From the NCBI GenBank assembly GCA_958296115.1, contig OY282442.1:2648943-2712942 (forward strand): 64,000 nucleotides of DNA, written 5' to 3'. Shown piece after piece: positions 60,484 through 64,000 of the stretch (its first letter is position 1; the number at the start of each line of letters is the position of its first letter). A model generated the notes under the pieces. It made no database searches. It was not told where the DNA came from and worked only from the letters and a program-made list of their open reading frames with translations. Position numbers and translations under genes: made by a program. The stretch is from an uncultured Dehalococcoidia bacterium (GTDB lineage Bacteria > Chloroflexota > Dehalococcoidia > Lucifugimonadales > CAJWER01).

Positions 60484-61602
60484 TTAGCCCTGCTCCTCTA
60501 CCCTGACGCGCGGATCGACGAATGCGTACAGGACGTCTGCGAGGAGATTGGAGAAGAGCACCAGCGCAGCCGTTATCATCGCCAGGCCCATGATGATGGT
60601 GTAGTCGCGGTCGCTGATTGCCCGGATCCCCAGCTGGCCCATCCCCGGCCAGGCGAACATGTGCTCGATGATGATGATGCCCCCTATCAGTCCGGGCAGC
60701 CGAAGGGTCGTGATGGTAACGAGGGGCAGAAGGGCGTTGCGGAAGGCGTGCCTCCCGAACACGAGCCAGCTAGACAGCCCCTTCGACTGGGCCGTCCTGA
60801 CGAAGTCGGACCTCATCACGTCCAGCATCGCCGTGCGCATGTAGCGCATGTTGCCCGCCAGCGACTCGATCATCACGACGGCCACGGGCAGCGTCAGATG
60901 ATGAACGTGGTTGAGGAGATGAGACGGGTTGAAGATGTCGAATTCGGTTATCGTATAGTCCCGCATCCCGTAGGACGGGAACCAGCCAAGTATGGCGACG
61001 AATATATAGAGGGCAATCAGCGCGAAGAAGAAGGCCGGGATGGAGATCCCAAAGAGGGCGCCCACGCTGAACGTGTAGTCCAGCGCGCTGTACTGGCGGA
61101 GGGCCTGGAGCACACCCAGCGCCGTCCCTATAACGGTTGCGGCCAACAGCGCCACAATGGTCAATTCGAGAGTTGGGATTATACGGCTCCCGATCATGCT
61201 CATCACGGATACGCCGAACTGGTAGGAGTAGCCCAGATTCACGTCCGGCGGCCAGATCTTGAGGTTCACTGCCGTGGGGATGATGTCCGTTGGAATGGGC
61301 CAAGAGTTGGTCCCGGGGATCCGGTCCAGCCTCAGCGTCTCGCAGGTTGGGTCGCCCTTCTCACACGAAGAGGAGAAGGGGGATACCTCGATCAACCACA
61401 GCAGGTAGCGCTCGTGTATCGGCTTGTCCAGCCCCATCCGCGCTCGAAGCTTATCGCCCGCTCCCCCGACGAAGAACTCCGGGTCGATCATCGCGTCCAC
61501 GGGGTCGCCGGGAGCCAGGTTGATGAAGGTGAACGTCATGATAGAGATAGCCAGCAGCATCGGTATGGCTATCAGCGTGCGACGGATGATGTACTTGGTC
61601 AC
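60484..61602 (-). CDS. ABC transporter permease (DppB/OppB-like)
   Basis: 372 residues. N-terminal IIRRTLIAIPMLLAISIMTF, LAPGDPVDAM (GDP box), a long periplasmic loop with two cysteines, and coupling loop FVRTAQSKGLSSWLVFGRHAFRN. Six membrane segments. First permease of the pair, separated from the binding protein by a 199-base gap with a hairpin. Confidence 0.9.
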   Translation of the reverse strand: MTKYIIRRTLIAIPMLLAISIMTFTFINLAPGDPVDAMIDPEFFVGGAGDKLRARMGLDKPIHERYLLWLIEVSPFSSSCEKGDPTCETLRLDRIPGTNSWPIPTDIIPTAVNLKIWPPDVNLGYSYQFGVSVMSMIGSRIIPTLELTIVALLAATVIGTALGVLQALRQYSALDYTFSVGALFGISIPAFFFALIALYIFVAILGWFPSYGMRDYTITEFDIFNPSHLLNHVHHLTLPVAVVMIESLAGNMRYMRTAMLDVMRSDFVRTAQSKGLSSWLVFGRHAFRNALLPLVTITTLRLPGLIGGIIIIEHMFAWPGMGQLGIRAISDRDYTIIMGLAMITAALVLFSNLLADVLYAFVDPRVRVEEQG

Positions 61603-61721
61603 TCGATGCCGCTCCTTCTCGACAAGCGCTCGACGGAACTTCTCGGAGGATACCGGTCTATGACGAGCGTAACAACGCCAACCATCGGCGGGTCATGCTC
61701 GCTCAACCGACTGGGCAGGCT

Positions 61722-61756
61722 CCTCGGCGGAGGGGTGATGTTCCCCTACGCCGAGG
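61722..61756 (-). terminator. Hairpin between binding-protein and permease genes
   Basis: CCTCGGCG (61722-61729) pairs with CGCCGAGG (61749-61756) and AGGGG (61731-61735) with CCCCT (61743-61747). No T-run. Such stems after binding-protein genes often protect the upstream mRNA and reduce read-through, so the binding protein is made in excess. The rest of the 199-base gap shows no gene. Confidence 0.5.
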
Positions 61757-61801
61757 AAGCGCTGCCTCTATGTCTACTTCATCAATTCGCAGAGGAGGAT
61801 G

Positions 61802-63982
61802 CTATTCCTGTATCTTCCACTGCTCGGGGTGGAATCCCCAGTTGTCGTCCCGGCCGATGTGGACCGGGTAGACCTTGATCTGGCTCAACTGCTGAGGCTT
61901 CGGAATCGGCTCGAGAATCGGCATCACGAACCGCTTGTTCTTCAGCTTAACGCCAGCGCTGATCCAGGTGCCCACGATGGGCAGGTCCTCCATCAGGTAG
62001 TCCTCGTTGACCATCTGCCAATGCTCGGCTGCCTTGACGCGGTCGGTGATCCTCATGCCATCGTAGATCAGGTCGTCCCAGCCGCTGTAGGCCGAGTATC
62101 CCCAAGGGTCGCAGCTAGGCGCGTCGCAGGTAACCCACCTGCCGCCCAGGTACTGGCCGGGGCCGCCCTGGGTGCCGCCGCCGCCGCCGTTGGACATCTC
62201 CCAGTCGTGGTCCGTGTAGAAGGACTTGGACCAAGCTGCGCCGGACTGCTCGTCGTAATCGATCTTGATGCCGCAGTCCGCTGCGTACTGCTTGACGACA
62301 GCCGCCTGGGCTCGCGCCTCTTCGTTCCTGAACTCGCCGGTCAGCATCGTGATGACCCGGTCGTTGTCCCAACCCATCTCGGCCAGGAGCTCCTTGCCCT
62401 TGTCAGGGTCGTAGGGGTACATGGCCGCCCACTCGGGCTTCTGGTACCAGGAGTGGGTCAACGGGGTCTGGACGAGCTGCCCCAGTCCGTTCGCGTACTC
62501 CTGGAACATGGTCTTGCGGTCCATGCAGTAGGCCCAAGCCTGGTGGAGGCGCGGGTCGTTGATTACAGGAACGCGCATGTTGAAAGACCATCCGCCGGAG
62601 TGCGTGCCCATCGTCGCCCATACGTCGAAGCGCGGGTCTGCGAGCAGGGCCTCCTGGGCCTCGACGCTCACGCCGCCGCGGACGTTGGTGTCAACCTCGC
62701 CCCGCTGCAACGCGATCTGAGTCGCGTCGTTGGACGGGATGATCGACATGATGATCCTGTCGATGCCGGGCCTGCCGAAGTAGAAGTTGTCGAAGGCCGT
62801 CATCTCTAGGAACTGGTCGGGCACCCACTGTATGAAGCTCCACGGGCCGGAGCCGGTCATGTCGTCCTTCCAGTAGGAATGCTCGAAGAGCTCCGCGTCG
62901 GGGATGTCATCAAGCTTGTGCGCCGGAAGAACCGGGACCGGGGCCAGGCCGCAGAGGTTGTTCAGGTCGTCCAAGAAGTTGATGCTCGGCGCCTCGAACT
63001 CGATAGTGACCGTGAAGTCGTCCTGGATCTTGACGCCCTCAACGCTGTCGACCAAGCCTTCCTGGAAGGCCTTGCCGCCCTTGACGGCGGTCATGGTCGC
63101 AAGCATCCAGCTAGACTCTTCCGGATGCAGGAAGGACCGCACGGTGTACTCGATGTCCTTCGCGGTTACCGCCGTGCCGTCGTGCCAGATGGCGCTCGGG
63201 CGCAGGTTGAAGGTCATGGACGTGAAGTCCTCCGCCAGCGACCACCTCTGGGCCAAGTCGGGCGACCACTGCCCGGCCGTCGGGTCGGCCTGGGCTATCC
63301 GAGACCATATCCACGCGCCGATCTGCGCCATGTCTCCCCTGCCCTGCGTGTGAGGGGTGAACTGGGGCGACATGTTCGCCATCCGCACGGTGAGGACCTT
63401 CTCCTCTCCGGCCTGCTGGGACGTGTCCTCGACCACCTTTGCTACGGATTCGTCGACAATCCTGCGGATGTCGGCGGGCGTCAACTGCCCTCGGCTCGAT
63501 TCGTTGACGATCCTCTGCACCTCAGCCGCCGTCAATCCGCCCCCGGCATTGGCGACGATCCTCTGCACGTCAGCAGTCGTCAACTGCCCTTCCGCCGCCT
63601 TATCGACGATGCCCTGCACAGCGTCAGCCGTCAACTGCCCCGCCGTGGCCTGATCGACGATCCTCTGCACGTCGGCTGCCGACAATGCCCCCTGGGTCGA
63701 TTGGTCGACGATCCTCTGCACGTCGGCTGCCGTCAACCCGCCGGCTTCGCCGACTATCGCCCGCACGTCGTCAACTGTTAGCTGACCTGATGCAGACGCA
63801 TCCACGATCTTCTGCACGTCGGCTGCCGACAGCTGCGGACCCATCTGGGCCGAGACCGCCTTCGCTATGTCATCAGCCGTAGCGGCTTCCTGCTGGCTGC
63901 CGCATGCGGCGGCGCCGGCGAGCGCAATCACCGCCAAGAGCGCCACCCAAACCACTCCTGTTCTCCTAACTCTAGCTACCAT
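61802..63982 (-). CDS. Oligopeptide-type ABC substrate-binding lipoprotein with N-terminal 17-residue repeats
   Basis: 726 residues. Lipid signal with Cys27 (LAGAAAC). Residues 51-180 hold eight repeats of about 17 residues with the consensus LTAADVQRIVDQSxxGQ, probably a helical stalk. From residue 195 onward it is a family 5 solute-binding protein: PQFTPHTQG, SLAEDFTSMTFNLRPSAIWHDG, SGPWSFIQW, GGWSFNMRVP, and a C-terminal Cys pair (VTCDAPSCDP). It delivers peptide or another small solute to the two permeases downstream. AGGAGG seven bases before the ATG at 63982, at the window edge. Confidence 0.93.
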   Translation of the reverse strand: MVARVRRTGVVWVALLAVIALAGAAACGSQQEAATADDIAKAVSAQMGPQLSAADVQKIVDASASGQLTVDDVRAIVGEAGGLTAADVQRIVDQSTQGALSAADVQRIVDQATAGQLTADAVQGIVDKAAEGQLTTADVQRIVANAGGGLTAAEVQRIVNESSRGQLTPADIRRIVDESVAKVVEDTSQQAGEEKVLTVRMANMSPQFTPHTQGRGDMAQIGAWIWSRIAQADPTAGQWSPDLAQRWSLAEDFTSMTFNLRPSAIWHDGTAVTAKDIEYTVRSFLHPEESSWMLATMTAVKGGKAFQEGLVDSVEGVKIQDDFTVTIEFEAPSINFLDDLNNLCGLAPVPVLPAHKLDDIPDAELFEHSYWKDDMTGSGPWSFIQWVPDQFLEMTAFDNFYFGRPGIDRIIMSIIPSNDATQIALQRGEVDTNVRGGVSVEAQEALLADPRFDVWATMGTHSGGWSFNMRVPVINDPRLHQAWAYCMDRKTMFQEYANGLGQLVQTPLTHSWYQKPEWAAMYPYDPDKGKELLAEMGWDNDRVITMLTGEFRNEEARAQAAVVKQYAADCGIKIDYDEQSGAAWSKSFYTDHDWEMSNGGGGGTQGGPGQYLGGRWVTCDAPSCDPWGYSAYSGWDDLIYDGMRITDRVKAAEHWQMVNEDYLMEDLPIVGTWISAGVKLKNKRFVMPILEPIPKPQQLSQIKVYPVHIGRDDNWGFHPEQWKIQE
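63438..63831. repeat. Coding tandem repeat (48-51 base units) in the binding-protein gene
   Basis: Eight in-frame units encode the 17-residue helical repeats. DNA units share CGATCCTCTGCACGTC, so slippage or recombination could change repeat number without breaking the frame. Confidence 0.8.
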
Positions 63983-64000
63983 TCACTGACCTCCTAACAA

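Noticed and set aside
60661-61878. 405-codon plus-strand frame opposite the DppB-like permease
   Set aside because: Shadow of the permease; composition is unlike a real protein.
63438-63831. Possible CRISPR array or intergenic repeat
   Set aside because: The repeats are in frame inside the binding-protein gene and encode regular 17-residue units.

Overview
The window is GC-rich bacterial chromosome (clearly above 60 % G+C by eye in most genes). The content fits a Chloroflexota lineage of the SAR202/Dehalococcoidia kind: many Gfo/Idh/MocA oxidoreductases and SMP-30-like propellers, a phytanoyl-CoA dioxygenase, a sulfotransferase, lipoproteins with long Ala/Pro/Thr linkers, an oligopeptide-type binding protein with 17-residue repeats, and an rsmI / metG / polyprenyl-synthase neighbourhood. 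This placement is inference from gene content; no rRNA gene is present. The only structural RNA I can support is tmRNA at 36593-36948.

Layout. 1-4372 (minus): surface-polysaccharide cluster (VanZ-like, flippase, O-antigen-ligase-like, oxidoreductase cut by the left edge). 4561-11246: SIMPL protein, NifU-like scaffold, hydrolase, self-regulated Fic protein, an M14-like/GH105 fusion coupled to a propeller, and a sulfotransferase. 11247-12257: a 0.7-kb dispersed repeat and small hairpin repeats. 12258-18163: nitrilase, site-2-type protease with CBS domains, VIT transporter, endonuclease IV, SMP-30 and an oxidoreductase. 18199-25850 (minus): a type III restriction-modification island with one res, two mod genes with unrelated recognition domains, an uncharacterised gene and several repeats. 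25867-36585: aminotransferase, polyprenyl synthase, metG, an insertion with tandem membrane-protein genes, rsmI, then an isomerase / oxidoreductase / DUF6807 operon. 36593-42614: tmRNA, an Opp/Dpp-type ABC transporter lacking a binding protein, and a sugar-active propeller. 42644-47951: a more AT-rich five-gene operon (unknown protein, PIMT-like methyltransferase, ABC exporter, AMP-forming ligase). 48113-54255: a giant multicopper oxidase translationally coupled to a membrane-anchored double cupredoxin. 54301-63982 (minus): binding protein, two permeases, five paralogous lipoproteins plus a 25-codon relic of another, and a PhyH dioxygenase.

The most striking system is the type III island. Read from the ATG that gives a complete protein, each mod gene carries a poly-G tract just before its DPPY catalytic motif (12 G in mod1, 11 G in mod2). 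Both lengths are out of frame, whereas 10 or 13 G would restore a full-length methyltransferase. The two mod genes share their flanks but have different central target-recognition domains. This looks like a two-specificity phase-variable methylation switch sharing one Res. The second notable system is the expanded lipoprotein family downstream of the peptide-type permeases.
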